Origin: a virus
Strand: one strand, 5' to 3'
Length of the DNA stretch: 64,000 bases
Virus record (IMG/VR): IMGVR_UViG_3300027963_000042
Location: 62,001 to 126,000 of that record
Position 1 is the stretch's first letter, and every line of letters starts with the position of its first letter. The translations under genes and the position numbers were made by a program. Shown here piece by piece: positions 28,873 to 37,305 of the stretch. The notes beneath the pieces are model-generated. The model was not told the DNA's origin. It was given only the letters and a program-made list of their open reading frames with translations, and did not search any database.

Positions 28873-29403
28873 TTAAAAAACCCTTTTATTATTTTTTTTA
28901 ACCGTGTAATTAATAAAATTCTTAATCTGTTTGGTCGTTTCAACTAGACCAAAAACTACCCTATTAAAATATCCGAGTATTCCCTCTTTGATCGGATCTC
29001 TATAAAGAACGTTAGATAAAGATCTTTTTAATAACTGATCTTTATAATCAAATCCGTTATAGAGATTGTCATTAAAGCTATCTCTTATATCATAGATATT
29101 CTGGGTGGGATCAAATTCATAGTACCTTCTTTCTACTGGAATTTTTGGCATTAATTTCATAATAGTTTTATATTGCAGCATATCAGAGCAAGGTGCATAT
29201 TTATATTCTCCTAAACCGCTAGAAAGAATTCTTCTATATCCAGAGCATCCTATATTATAAGATCTTTCGGAAGCAAGTTCTGCTGTTGGGTATAAATCCT
29301 TAGCATCGTAGAAAGTAGTGTTATTCGTTTGCGGTTTTATCCCAGCAACGGTATAGTTTATTCCTTTCTTAAGGTCCGGAAAAAATGGTGAATAGTTATC
29401 CAT
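28873..29403 (-). CDS. Small baseplate-associated protein, unrecognised
   Basis: A 176-residue soluble protein rich in Tyr, Asn and basic residues. Its start overlaps the stop of the gp6-like gene (TAATG), which implies translational coupling. Its stop is 3 bases before the gp7-like gene. The tight packing between two wedge proteins suggests a baseplate or wedge-assembly component. No family motif is recognised. Confidence 0.55.
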   Translation of the reverse strand: MDNYSPFFPDLKKGINYTVAGIKPQTNNTTFYDAKDLYPTAELASERSYNIGCSGYRRILSSGLGEYKYAPCSDMLQYKTIMKLMPKIPVERRYYEFDPTQNIYDIRDSFNDNLYNGFDYKDQLLKRSLSNVLYRDPIKEGILGYFNRVVFGLVETTKQIKNFINYTVKKNNKRVF

Positions 29404-31127
29404 TAGTTATTTTTTATAAGTTGAGATTTCATTTCAGCATTTAGAGACATGTTAAAATTCATGGGTATTATTTTAGCAATACTTACATTAAGAGCTCCGG
29501 GTTTACCCTGAATGATTCCCTGTTGATAATCTGTACCATTTCTATCGGTCCATCCTCCTCTTAAAACAACCAAGTCATTTCTACCTATTACAATATCTCC
29601 AAATTCATTGAGTCCAACCTGGTTTTGTAACTGAGCAGCTGAAACGTTGGTTAAACTTCTAAGTAGAGTTTGATTTTTTTCATTAGCTTCACCTACAAAA
29701 TAGAAAGAAACCGAATCTACTCCATCAACAGATTCAACTAACGCTATTATATCAGATTTAGGAATGAAATCTCTTCTTTTTAGGTTTAGCATATACTCGG
29801 AAATTTTCTTTCTTATAGCTTGTCTTATTGTCTCCGGATCATACCCTTCAAACATAGTAATTACCACGTTTGCAACATATCTTTTAATTTGAGGTTCAAC
29901 TATTCTAACAACAGTTGTTGCGATCATAGACCCTGAATCCTCAATAAGATTTATTATCTTATTTTTCTGGTTAGTGCTAAGTAAAAAGTCTGATACTGGA
30001 ATATCGAAATAATCCTCATTAGAAGAGATATTTAAAGTTATATCGGGAACTAAGAAAATATAAACAACGTTATCATCATCAAGATAATCATCATCAAATG
30101 TGGAAAATGCTTGAATCTGAGAGAATATACCAAGTTTATTTAGAAAAACTTCGTAATTTTGCGCATTGGCAAAAACAAAAGATCTGCTGGTCTTTGGTGC
30201 AACCAATCTTATTAGATTTGTAGTTTCTGGATTGGTTCCGAAAGAAGGATCTATAGCATTAAGAGCATCTATATACTCATTTAGATCTACCTCAGCTCCA
30301 AATAAATCTGTTCCGCTGGTAACCAATTTATAAGTTAGAGGTTTTTCCTTAGTGGAAATAGCGTTTCCTGATCCTCCTGATGTCTGAAGATATTCTATTC
30401 TTATTCTCGAGCCTCTTTGCGGAACCATACCAAAATTAGAATTTCCAAAATAAACATCCAGTCCTTCCTGTATTCCTGTTCTAACAATAAATCCCTTTCC
30501 ATTTAAAGGAATATCATATAATGAATCATATCTTCTCCATTTTTCCTCGTTAACATAAACATCAACATAGAACTGGTCAAGGTAAGATCCAGCGGAAGAC
30601 GGAAGATTAAAACTTTGCAAAGCGTTTCCAGTTCCGGTTACTACAGAACTAATAAAATCCCCCTGTGCTACTTTAACTCTAAGCGGGCTTGGACTACCAC
30701 TAAGTTGAATAGTTACCCTTGAAGATCCAAAAACTAAAGAATATAATTTACCATTTTCCTGACATCTTATTTGTGCATGGTTGTTGATTATAACCGCGCT
30801 TCCCCCTATATCTGATTGTCTTCTATTCCAGGATAATGTTACTTCACCTTGTGCAGTACTTGCTCTTCCGGGATCATAGCCGGCTATTCTAGCTAAACTC
30901 CTAACAGAATAATCTCTAGTTGCTTGTTCTATATTTAATTCCGTTATTGAATCCTCTATAAAATACAGAATCATCTGCGAAAGGTTTTGCAAAACGAAAA
31001 GAATCTGTCCCCAAGCAGATGCTACGGTAAAGAGATTTGTTGTTTGGTTATACGTGTCCTGCAGGAAAGAAAACGTGTCGTTTAATAGACCATTAATCAG
31101 GATATTATTTTTCTTAAAAATATTCAT
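29403..31127 (-). CDS. gp6-like (baseplate J family) wedge protein
   Basis: A 574-residue protein of the baseplate J / T4 gp6 type (T4 gp6 is 660 residues). Evidence is an N-terminal helical part with A-G-Y-D-P-G-R (about residues 78-84), a central beta-rich domain, and a C-terminal J-type segment. That segment has E-G-Y-D-P-E-T-I-R, a helix, I-P-K-S-D-I-I-A-L-V-E and V-D-G-V-D-S-V (about 440-490). gp6 proteins form the inner ring of the baseplate that links wedges and triggers sheath contraction. It lies 9 bases after the gp25-like gene, the same gp25-gp6 order as in many contractile injection systems. Confidence 0.82.
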   Translation of the reverse strand: MNIFKKNNILINGLLNDTFSFLQDTYNQTTNLFTVASAWGQILFVLQNLSQMILYFIEDSITELNIEQATRDYSVRSLARIAGYDPGRASTAQGEVTLSWNRRQSDIGGSAVIINNHAQIRCQENGKLYSLVFGSSRVTIQLSGSPSPLRVKVAQGDFISSVVTGTGNALQSFNLPSSAGSYLDQFYVDVYVNEEKWRRYDSLYDIPLNGKGFIVRTGIQEGLDVYFGNSNFGMVPQRGSRIRIEYLQTSGGSGNAISTKEKPLTYKLVTSGTDLFGAEVDLNEYIDALNAIDPSFGTNPETTNLIRLVAPKTSRSFVFANAQNYEVFLNKLGIFSQIQAFSTFDDDYLDDDNVVYIFLVPDITLNISSNEDYFDIPVSDFLLSTNQKNKIINLIEDSGSMIATTVVRIVEPQIKRYVANVVITMFEGYDPETIRQAIRKKISEYMLNLKRRDFIPKSDIIALVESVDGVDSVSFYFVGEANEKNQTLLRSLTNVSAAQLQNQVGLNEFGDIVIGRNDLVVLRGGWTDRNGTDYQQGIIQGKPGALNVSIAKIIPMNFNMSLNAEMKSQLIKNN

Positions 31128-31136
31128 TTCTGTATA

Positions 31137-31508
31137 TTAGGTTATTCTTAATGTAACTAGAGGACTTAAACCCCCGTTAGCTGGTATTTTAAAATCTATA
31201 GTTGCTATGTCTCTCTCTGTTCCCTGATAAAATTTAAGGTCATAAGATCCACCTAGCTTTCTGAAAAGAGGAATATATGTTTTTAAAAACAAATCCAATT
31301 CATTTCTAATGCTAGATTCGGAAAGATTTAAACTAAATATAAGCTCCTCTAGATTAAGCCCAAATTTAGTGTCGCCAAGTACTTCACCTTTATTAGTAAG
31401 AAGTATCATTTTTAATTGGCCAACGCAAATTTCTACCGGATCGGTTGTTTCGATCTGGTAGGGGTTGTAGCTTGGGTCTAGTGGATCCCTGTTATAAATC
31501 TCTCTCAT
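31137..31508 (-). CDS. gp25-like baseplate wedge protein
   Basis: A 123-residue protein with the GPW/gp25 family layout. It has Q-L-K-M-I-L-L-T-N-K-G-E-V at about residues 31-43, then F-G-L-N-L-E-E-L-I-F, an amphipathic helix, and a C-terminal beta pair. T4 gp25 is 132 residues. In contractile tails gp25 sits at the sheath-baseplate junction. It is the first gene of its unit. A GATATATA core lies 16 bases before its ATG, and a strong terminator separates it from the gene upstream. Confidence 0.88.
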   Translation of the reverse strand: MREIYNRDPLDPSYNPYQIETTDPVEICVGQLKMILLTNKGEVLGDTKFGLNLEELIFSLNLSESSIRNELDLFLKTYIPLFRKLGGSYDLKFYQGTERDIATIDFKIPANGGLSPLVTLRIT

Positions 31509-31524
31509 AGAAAATTTTTCATAT

Positions 31525-31532
31525 TATATATC
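31525..31532 (-). promoter_or_regulatory. Candidate late promoter core for the gp25-gp6 unit
   Basis: The minus strand reads AGAGATATATAATATG, 16 bases before the gp25-like ATG and just downstream of the 31558-31600 terminator. Confidence 0.5.
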
Positions 31533-31557
31533 TCTGGTTTTAAACACGACGAACGTA

Positions 31558-31600
31558 AACAAAAAACCCCCAATTTATAAAAAATTAGGGGTTTTTTGTT
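31558..31600 (-). terminator. Intrinsic terminator after the 258-residue structural gene
   Basis: Inverted repeat AACAAAAAACCCC / GGGGTTTTTTGTT, extended by an inner AATTT/AAATT pair around a short loop. It lies 10 bases after the stop of the gene at 31611-32387. The run of T on the minus strand fits rho-independent termination in that direction. The A-rich left arm could also serve the other strand. Confidence 0.8.
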
Positions 31601-31610
31601 AATGTTTATT

Positions 31611-32387
31611 TTAATTCCACTGTAAAAAATATGAAGGAGTGTTCTCACCATTAATCATATCCATAACTTCTTGTAATTCAGCTTCTCCTGTTGTTCTGAT
31701 ATCAGAAGCGTTTATCTGAACACCACCAGGTAAATTATAGGTAAATACAGAAAGCATGTTTGCTAATGCTATTTTAGATTTAGCAATGCAATATCTAACA
31801 AAAAGCTCATCTGCAAAAAGATCATCGTCATTTAGTGCAACAAAGCATCTAACAGATACATCAGTACCACCAACACCAAACCCCTGAGCAAGTTGGCCTT
31901 TACCGGATCTACCAGGATCCCTACCCAGAATGGTTAATTTTTTGCTATTTTTATTCCATTTAAAAGCAAAAGTCTCTAATAAATATGCTTTAGCTAAATC
32001 GAAATATGAGTACATAACAGTACGATAAACTAGGTTATCCCCAACAAAAGGTGAAAGCAATAATTCAGATCCAAGTAATTTAGAATCACCAAAATCCCTA
32101 TCAGGATTACCAGATATACCGGAGCCACCAACTTCTCTAACATCATATATGCTAATAATAGATTCAGGTAATTTTATTTGTCGAGTTGCTCTGAATTCAG
32201 GATGTCTGAATATTTCATTTTGCAAAATAAAAACCCTATCCTCGACGGCATACTGATAGTTATCAAAAAACCATGCTTTGGCTCTTTTGATTATTCTTTT
32301 TGTTTCTTGCTGATTTAGATTATATGGAAGGGCACAGCTAAAAGAAAGTGCGTCTTCTATTTCTTGTATTAATTCTTCTTCTGTCAT
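31611..32387 (-). CDS. Virion structural protein, possible neck or head-completion
   Basis: A 258-residue mixed alpha/beta soluble protein. The N-terminal 45 residues are helical, with basic R-I-I-K-R-A-K-A-W. The centre has F-A-F-K-W-N-K-N-S-K-K-L-T-I-L-G-R-D-P, and the C-terminal half is helical (R-Y-C-I-A-K-S-K-I-A-L-A) with Y-N-L-P-G-G-V. No enzyme motif is seen. It is the last gene before a strong terminator and directly follows the amidoligase gene. A structural role such as a neck or tail-completion protein is guessed from location only. Confidence 0.5.
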   Translation of the reverse strand: MTEEELIQEIEDALSFSCALPYNLNQQETKRIIKRAKAWFFDNYQYAVEDRVFILQNEIFRHPEFRATRQIKLPESIISIYDVREVGGSGISGNPDRDFGDSKLLGSELLLSPFVGDNLVYRTVMYSYFDLAKAYLLETFAFKWNKNSKKLTILGRDPGRSGKGQLAQGFGVGGTDVSVRCFVALNDDDLFADELFVRYCIAKSKIALANMLSVFTYNLPGGVQINASDIRTTGEAELQEVMDMINGENTPSYFLQWN

Positions 32388-32403
32388 CTTTTAGCGGTTA
32401 TTT

Positions 32404-33810
32404 TTAAAAGTTCATGTTACCAAATCTTAAATTATTGTATCTATCATTTAGATCTTTTAATCTCTTATCGGTAACGAACCTTTCCTTTCTGAAATCTTCC
32501 CAGCCTTTAACTTTCAGCGTCTCCTTACTTACGTCAGCATTTTCACCAATCTCACCAGCCCTTAAAACTCCATCTTTTATCTTACAGTTAATACTTTTGC
32601 CTTCGCAATCAATAAAGCAATCTTCAAGTTCGTTTCCAAAATCAACAACGCAGTCTTTGATCTTCGAAGATGTAACTATAGTATCATTAACTATATAGCA
32701 TTCCTCTATTGAGGATTTTTTTATCTTGGAGCTGTAAATATTACAGTTTTTTATTATACCATTCTTTATGTCGCAAAGGATCAAATCAATATCTTTGAGT
32801 TCCAAAGCCTCTCTACTTCTAGCGTCTTTTAATTGGCATCTTCCTGTGGTAGTGTCATAATTAAAATACCCAGAGGTAACGTTACCCTCAACGATTATAT
32901 CAAATATTTTATCCCTGATAACAGACCAGTATGTTTTTATGTTCTCGTCCCATCCTTTAAGATCTACAAAAATATGGAAATCGGGGTAATTTCTAAAGAA
33001 GAAATCAGGATCACTAAAAGATCTAACAACCTTAGTATACTGATTCATCATACTCTGAAGCTTAGCAAGGTCATCTTTTGAGTATCCTGATATTCTGTGG
33101 CTAAGCAAGTCATAAAGGTAAAGAATCACATAATCTATAATCTCTCTTATGTCTTTGCTTTTCTTTTGGTAATCACGATTACCAAGATATCTAAATTCTA
33201 AATATCCCTTGGGTATTTTTGTGAAGTTTACCCCGTAGTATTTGTCCTCTGGAACTTTAAACATTTTGGGATCAATAGTAGTTAGATTTTCGATCATAGA
33301 AAATCTATTCCTAGGAACCACTCTTTTTATAGATTTAGCATAAACATTTTTAGATCTATCTCCAAATTTAGAATAGATAAAATTCTCGTCAAATCCTAAT
33401 ATAAATTTTAACTTGTCTAGATTTTCTATCCTATCCTTAACTTCTTTCCTGAACTTGTCAAAGCTAACAGAGAATTGGAATGCACATCTATCTGTCGTCC
33501 AACCATTTTCGTCTATCCAATTAAGGACTTTAATTAATATAGTAATAGCTTCATTATAAGGTAGTGGACCAGTAATGAACTCCATCATTTTGCTCCCTCC
33601 GGAATAATCTGGTTCTAGCTTACATGTGCTGGCATCCACAACAATATTAGAGTGGTACCTTTCGGATACCACTACTTTTTTGTTTATTAGCTTGGAAAGG
33701 GATTCAGCTGTTCTGCCCTTTAGCATATTGGTATAGAATTCAAACTCGAATCCTATTACCGAAGAGCTAAGAGCATGGAGCTTATCAAAATGTGTTCTAT
33801 TATCGCTCAT
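32404..33810 (-). CDS. Putative amidoligase fused to a C-terminal beta-helix
   Basis: A 468-residue two-part protein. Residues about 15-310 fit the amidoligase_2 type of glutamine-synthetase-like fold: I-G-F-E-F-E-F at 19-25, K-L-E-P-D-Y-S-G-G-S-K-M-M-E-F at 64-78, the C-A-F-Q-F-S-V-S-F strand at 109-117, and Y-L-E-F-R-Y-L-G at 203-210. Such enzymes form amide or peptide bonds using ATP, and phage members are known from comparative genomics. Residues about 340-430 are a short repeating pattern of Ile/Cys/Ser/Lys (for example N-C-N-I-Y-S-S-K-I-K-K-S-S-I), typical of a right-handed beta-helix. It overlaps the upstream S1-domain gene by 11 bases. The substrate is unknown. Confidence 0.6.
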   Translation of the reverse strand: MSDNRTHFDKLHALSSSVIGFEFEFYTNMLKGRTAESLSKLINKKVVVSERYHSNIVVDASTCKLEPDYSGGSKMMEFITGPLPYNEAITILIKVLNWIDENGWTTDRCAFQFSVSFDKFRKEVKDRIENLDKLKFILGFDENFIYSKFGDRSKNVYAKSIKRVVPRNRFSMIENLTTIDPKMFKVPEDKYYGVNFTKIPKGYLEFRYLGNRDYQKKSKDIREIIDYVILYLYDLLSHRISGYSKDDLAKLQSMMNQYTKVVRSFSDPDFFFRNYPDFHIFVDLKGWDENIKTYWSVIRDKIFDIIVEGNVTSGYFNYDTTTGRCQLKDARSREALELKDIDLILCDIKNGIIKNCNIYSSKIKKSSIEECYIVNDTIVTSSKIKDCVVDFGNELEDCFIDCEGKSINCKIKDGVLRAGEIGENADVSKETLKVKGWEDFRKERFVTDKRLKDLNDRYNNLRFGNMNF

Positions 33811-34990
33811 TTACCGGCTCTGCGAAAATTTTTCCGCTAGCGGGTTCAACTTGATAAACCGTAACTAGTAGATCGTCCCCGGGTTTAAGATTATTGGTTT
33901 TTTTACCAATTCTCTCCTGAGGGATAAGAGCCATAAGACCAAATGCTACAAGATCAATAAGAATACCATTTTTTCTCTTGTGTTTAATTTTTGCTTCAAT
34001 TGGCTCGCATGTTCCGTCCTTGATTTGTTTATCAAGATCGTGTATAATAACGTTTCTTTCTAGAGGTTTCTCTAGAGTTAATGTTAATCTGTTATTGTCT
34101 TTAATCTCCTTAACGTAAAATTCGATCTCATCACCAGGATTTACACTAGTAATTGAGTTATCCTCGCTGAATTCAGTTTTGTGTATAAGTCCAGTATAAA
34201 CCTCTTCCCATTCAACAAATACGCCAAAGTTGCTTGTTCCAGTAACATATCCTTTATATTTCTTAGTAAGATCCAATTCCTGAATCTTGCTTTCCATAAT
34301 TTTATTAAGATATTTCTTATAAGAAACGATAAAGATGTCCTTAGCTTCAATGTATCCTTCAATCATTACATGTAATTCTTTACCTATATAAGATTCAAAA
34401 TCAGTAATTCTATTAGCAGCAGCCAAAGATCCAGGTAAGAAACATTTAATACCAGATAGATCAACAATATATCCACCCTTATTAATGCTCTCTATCTTAA
34501 CCAGGTATGCACTAGACTCCTTCTTAATCTGTTCGAATAATTCAACTCTAAGGCTGTGTATGTAATATTCAACAACAGAACCTGAGTATACTCCCCCGCT
34601 TTTTCTAATCTTAGCCTGTAATACATCTCCTGGATTGAAAGATATGTCAGTTATTTTTAATTTGTCAGCGTCTTTTCTCTCCTTCTTAAGATCTATGTAA
34701 ATTGTTTGCCCTGTGCTTGTTTGTGCTAGTGCTTCTGTCTCAGTAACACTAACGACCTTACATGGGTAAATGCTACCCTCGTCAAGATCTTTAGATAAAC
34801 TCACATTTCCCGAAACCTCTCCGAAATAATTATTATAAGCATCTAATAGTTCCTGAGCATAAGGCTCATGGCAATAGACTTTAGATCCACTAGGAATCCT
34901 TTTTAGTTTAGTGTTTGGTTTTCTGCCATTCTCTACGTCCCAGTTAAAATCGTCCGGGTTGTGTGTTTTATTTGATGATAAATCGATCAT
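33800..34990 (-). CDS. S1-domain RNA-binding protein (ribosomal protein S1-like)
   Basis: A 396-residue protein with about four S1-type OB folds, at roughly residues 72-145, 160-225, 242-308 and 328-394. The third is clearest: Y-K-G-Y-V-T-G-T-S-N-F-G-V-F-V-E, then T-G-L-I-H, then V-N-P-G-D-E-I-E-F-Y-V. Bacterial S1 has six such repeats and guides mRNA to the 30S subunit. A four-repeat phage form could favour phage mRNAs or bind nucleic acid in another process (inference). It begins a unit with a GATATATA core 32 bases before the ATG and is translationally coupled to the amidoligase gene. Confidence 0.82.
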   Translation of the reverse strand: MIDLSSNKTHNPDDFNWDVENGRKPNTKLKRIPSGSKVYCHEPYAQELLDAYNNYFGEVSGNVSLSKDLDEGSIYPCKVVSVTETEALAQTSTGQTIYIDLKKERKDADKLKITDISFNPGDVLQAKIRKSGGVYSGSVVEYYIHSLRVELFEQIKKESSAYLVKIESINKGGYIVDLSGIKCFLPGSLAAANRITDFESYIGKELHVMIEGYIEAKDIFIVSYKKYLNKIMESKIQELDLTKKYKGYVTGTSNFGVFVEWEEVYTGLIHKTEFSEDNSITSVNPGDEIEFYVKEIKDNNRLTLTLEKPLERNVIIHDLDKQIKDGTCEPIEAKIKHKRKNGILIDLVAFGLMALIPQERIGKKTNNLKPGDDLLVTVYQVEPASGKIFAEPVNER

Positions 34991-35022
34991 GTTTTTTTTG
35001 TTTAAGAAGTTATTAATCTTAG

Positions 35023-35030
35023 TATATATC
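35023..35030 (-). promoter_or_regulatory. Candidate late promoter core for the S1-amidoligase unit
   Basis: The minus strand reads TTGGATATATACTAAG, 32 bases before the S1-domain gene start, in the 73-base gap after the 511-residue structural gene. Confidence 0.5.
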
Positions 35031-35063
35031 CAAGCTTAAGTTCCTTTAAAAGTCCGTAATTTT

Positions 35064-36599
35064 TTAAAAAACTACCGGAACAAAACCTACCATAGGAGCA
35101 GGCCCACCAGGGGTTGGTACACCTCCGTTATAAATTAGCTTAAACTCAAGCATATTGGCTGCAAAGGAGAAAGCTAGAGCACTAGAAACTGCGATAGCAC
35201 TGATTCTTCTTTCTGGTATTGTTTTAAAAATTTTTCCTGTATTAAATGCTCTTCTGAGATAATCAGCAAGTCTTTTTCGACTTCCGTAATAAATCGGTGT
35301 ATATAAACCACCTAAGGGTAGAGGGATTACACAAGGGGGTACAGGAGGATTTGCAGAAAATGGCTGTTGTATTGTAGATGCCCAATAAGCTGAAATCCCC
35401 TTAGCCATGATATTATAAGGATCATTAGGATTAGCCTCATCTTCCACCGAAGATCTATTTGCAGCAGCAATTGCAGCATCTATTAATTCCTGTATGTATC
35501 TTCTTTTTAGCTCCAAGAATCTTTCTGCCTCTGCTTTATATTCTATAGCCTTAGATTCAGATATACCATCAGATGTGTTTACTATTTCCGAATAAAGCTC
35601 AGATCCTGTAGATAACCCTTTAACTAGATAATCTAACTGGCCTACTCCAAAAGCATCAATCTTACCACCAAAGAGATTGTCTAGATTAGCATTAGTTAGT
35701 ATATTGCTTACTTTAAAAGCCTCATCTATATTGGCATCTATCTCGTCATCAGTATCATAATATTCATCTCCAGAATTTATCTCGTCATCAGTATAATAAT
35801 CGCTGCTCAAGATTTTTAATTTTTTGAATAGCCCACTATCATACCTTTTATCATAAGTGAACTTAGTTATAAAATCCATTACCATATAATTAGGAATCCT
35901 CTGCGGATCATTAATATGCTCCTCCTGAAATAGCTCCTTAGATATGTTAATATTACGAAGATTCTTAAAATCCCCTATTTTTTTATCGCTGCTAGTTCCT
36001 ATGCTTTTTATAATCTCTATAGATTTATCTACAACTTCCTTTGTCCAATCAGAATAGCTAGGATCGAATCCTATTACATATAACCATTGTATATAATCTG
36101 ATGTTCCGTCATATTTTTGAACTATTCTTCTAGCTATTTCTAAAACTTGCCCACTCCTTGTCTTTGGAAAATTTGGAAATTGTGAGAAAAATATTGAATA
36201 TGTAAAATCAGGTATACTTGCCCCGTTTAACTCTGCCCATGCTAAAAATTCAAGATCAAATTTATCCAGATACTCCTCAATATCAATGAGCGGAATTGGC
36301 TCTTTTAGATCCTCATATTTAGGATCTTTTAATTTCTTCTCTAATGTAGGTGATTTTTCGCTCTCAAGCAATTTAAAAGCTTTCGAAAATGCAGTCTTTA
36401 ATAATTCTGAATTCCCCTTCCGGTGTAAGTTACCAAACGGTGTTTGTGCCTTATTGTTTACAGCTAAAACATATTGATCCGCAAGATATGTTGCAAAATC
36501 ATCGACATCCTTTCCTGCAGGATCATAAGGTCCCTGAATCGATTGTCCAGAAAGCTTATTAGAAACATTAGTTATAAAAGAACTCCAATTTGCTGGCAT
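35064..36599 (-). CDS. Baseplate-region structural protein, unrecognised
   Basis: A 511-residue protein with an alpha-helical, charged N-terminal 350 residues, including an acidic stretch (about 275-295) rich in Asp/Glu/Tyr. A Pro-rich segment (P-P-V-P-P-C-V-I-P-L-P-L, about residues 420-431) leads into a C-terminal region with a basic S-R-K-R-L-A-D-Y-L-R-R helix, a hydrophobic S-S-A-L-A-F-S-F-A-A helix and a Pro/Gly-rich tail. It starts 2 bases after the spike gene, so it is cotranscribed with the hub genes. It may plug or connect the hub, but no family is recognised. Confidence 0.5.
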   Translation of the reverse strand: MPANWSSFITNVSNKLSGQSIQGPYDPAGKDVDDFATYLADQYVLAVNNKAQTPFGNLHRKGNSELLKTAFSKAFKLLESEKSPTLEKKLKDPKYEDLKEPIPLIDIEEYLDKFDLEFLAWAELNGASIPDFTYSIFFSQFPNFPKTRSGQVLEIARRIVQKYDGTSDYIQWLYVIGFDPSYSDWTKEVVDKSIEIIKSIGTSSDKKIGDFKNLRNINISKELFQEEHINDPQRIPNYMVMDFITKFTYDKRYDSGLFKKLKILSSDYYTDDEINSGDEYYDTDDEIDANIDEAFKVSNILTNANLDNLFGGKIDAFGVGQLDYLVKGLSTGSELYSEIVNTSDGISESKAIEYKAEAERFLELKRRYIQELIDAAIAAANRSSVEDEANPNDPYNIMAKGISAYWASTIQQPFSANPPVPPCVIPLPLGGLYTPIYYGSRKRLADYLRRAFNTGKIFKTIPERRISAIAVSSALAFSFAANMLEFKLIYNGGVPTPGGPAPMVGFVPVVF

Positions 36600-36601
36600 C
36601 G

Positions 36602-37303
36602 TTATTTGGTTTTAGATACTTGACTTAAATGCTTAGGATCTGTCATAGGTACAATAGGTACACCAGAAGGTCCTACCCCAGTTGGGTGTGTATGGGCATT
36701 AAAGAAAGTTAGAAAGGTGCTTCCTAAAACTAGTTTCTCTATAGCGGCTTCCCCCAGCTCTATATTTTGAGATTTTACAATCACTTTTTGCTTTGCCCCT
36801 TGTTTTTCCATTCTAACCTCGTCATCATTCAACTTTAAAACTATCCTAAGTTTCTCCTTATCCGTTCCAGCATTTTGTGTATCAAGTTGAATAGTTGCAT
36901 CACCGAGTTGAAAAACAAGACCTTTTTTTCTTGTGTATATCATCTTCAGAGTTCCTGGTTGAGCCTCCGAGTCATAAATTAAAGCATGTGTACCCTCATA
37001 TGAATTATCCTCCTTGAGTTCTGTCATAAGATCCTTAGAAATCTCCTTAATATACTGATAGCTTATCTTGTAATAATTATTATCCTCAAAATGAACTGCT
37101 ACGACAGAGCCTACTCTAGGTATGCTTATGTTGCCTCCGCCGAAATCTCCGCCAAAAGATAAACCTGCAATCTGTTCTGCCCAGGGCAAATCATCAGAAG
37201 GAATACCGTCAAATATACCAAAAACTTCTATTTTTGCTCTTCCTTGGTAAAGTGGATCTTCAATATCAACCACCTTACCAAGGTATGTTTTTTCACTTGG
37301 CAT
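36602..37303 (-). CDS. gp5/gpV-like baseplate spike without lysozyme domain
   Basis: A 233-residue spike candidate. Residues 1-90 form an OB-fold: Y-L-G-K-V-V-D-I-E-D-P, R-A-K-I-E-V-F-G, then V-G-S-V-V-A-V-H-F-E. Residues about 110-200 hold short alternating beta strands of beta-helix type. The C-terminal F-F-N-A-H-T-H-P-T-G-V-G-P-S-G at about 203-217 is typical of phage spikes and their metal-binding tips. T4 gp5 (575 residues) has a lysozyme domain between OB and helix, but here it is absent, so cell-wall digestion must come from another protein if it occurs. It sits next to the hub and tube-associated genes. Confidence 0.82.
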   Translation of the reverse strand: MPSEKTYLGKVVDIEDPLYQGRAKIEVFGIFDGIPSDDLPWAEQIAGLSFGGDFGGGNISIPRVGSVVAVHFEDNNYYKISYQYIKEISKDLMTELKEDNSYEGTHALIYDSEAQPGTLKMIYTRKKGLVFQLGDATIQLDTQNAGTDKEKLRIVLKLNDDEVRMEKQGAKQKVIVKSQNIELGEAAIEKLVLGSTFLTFFNAHTHPTGVGPSGVPIVPMTDPKHLSQVSKTK

Positions 37304-37305
37304 AA

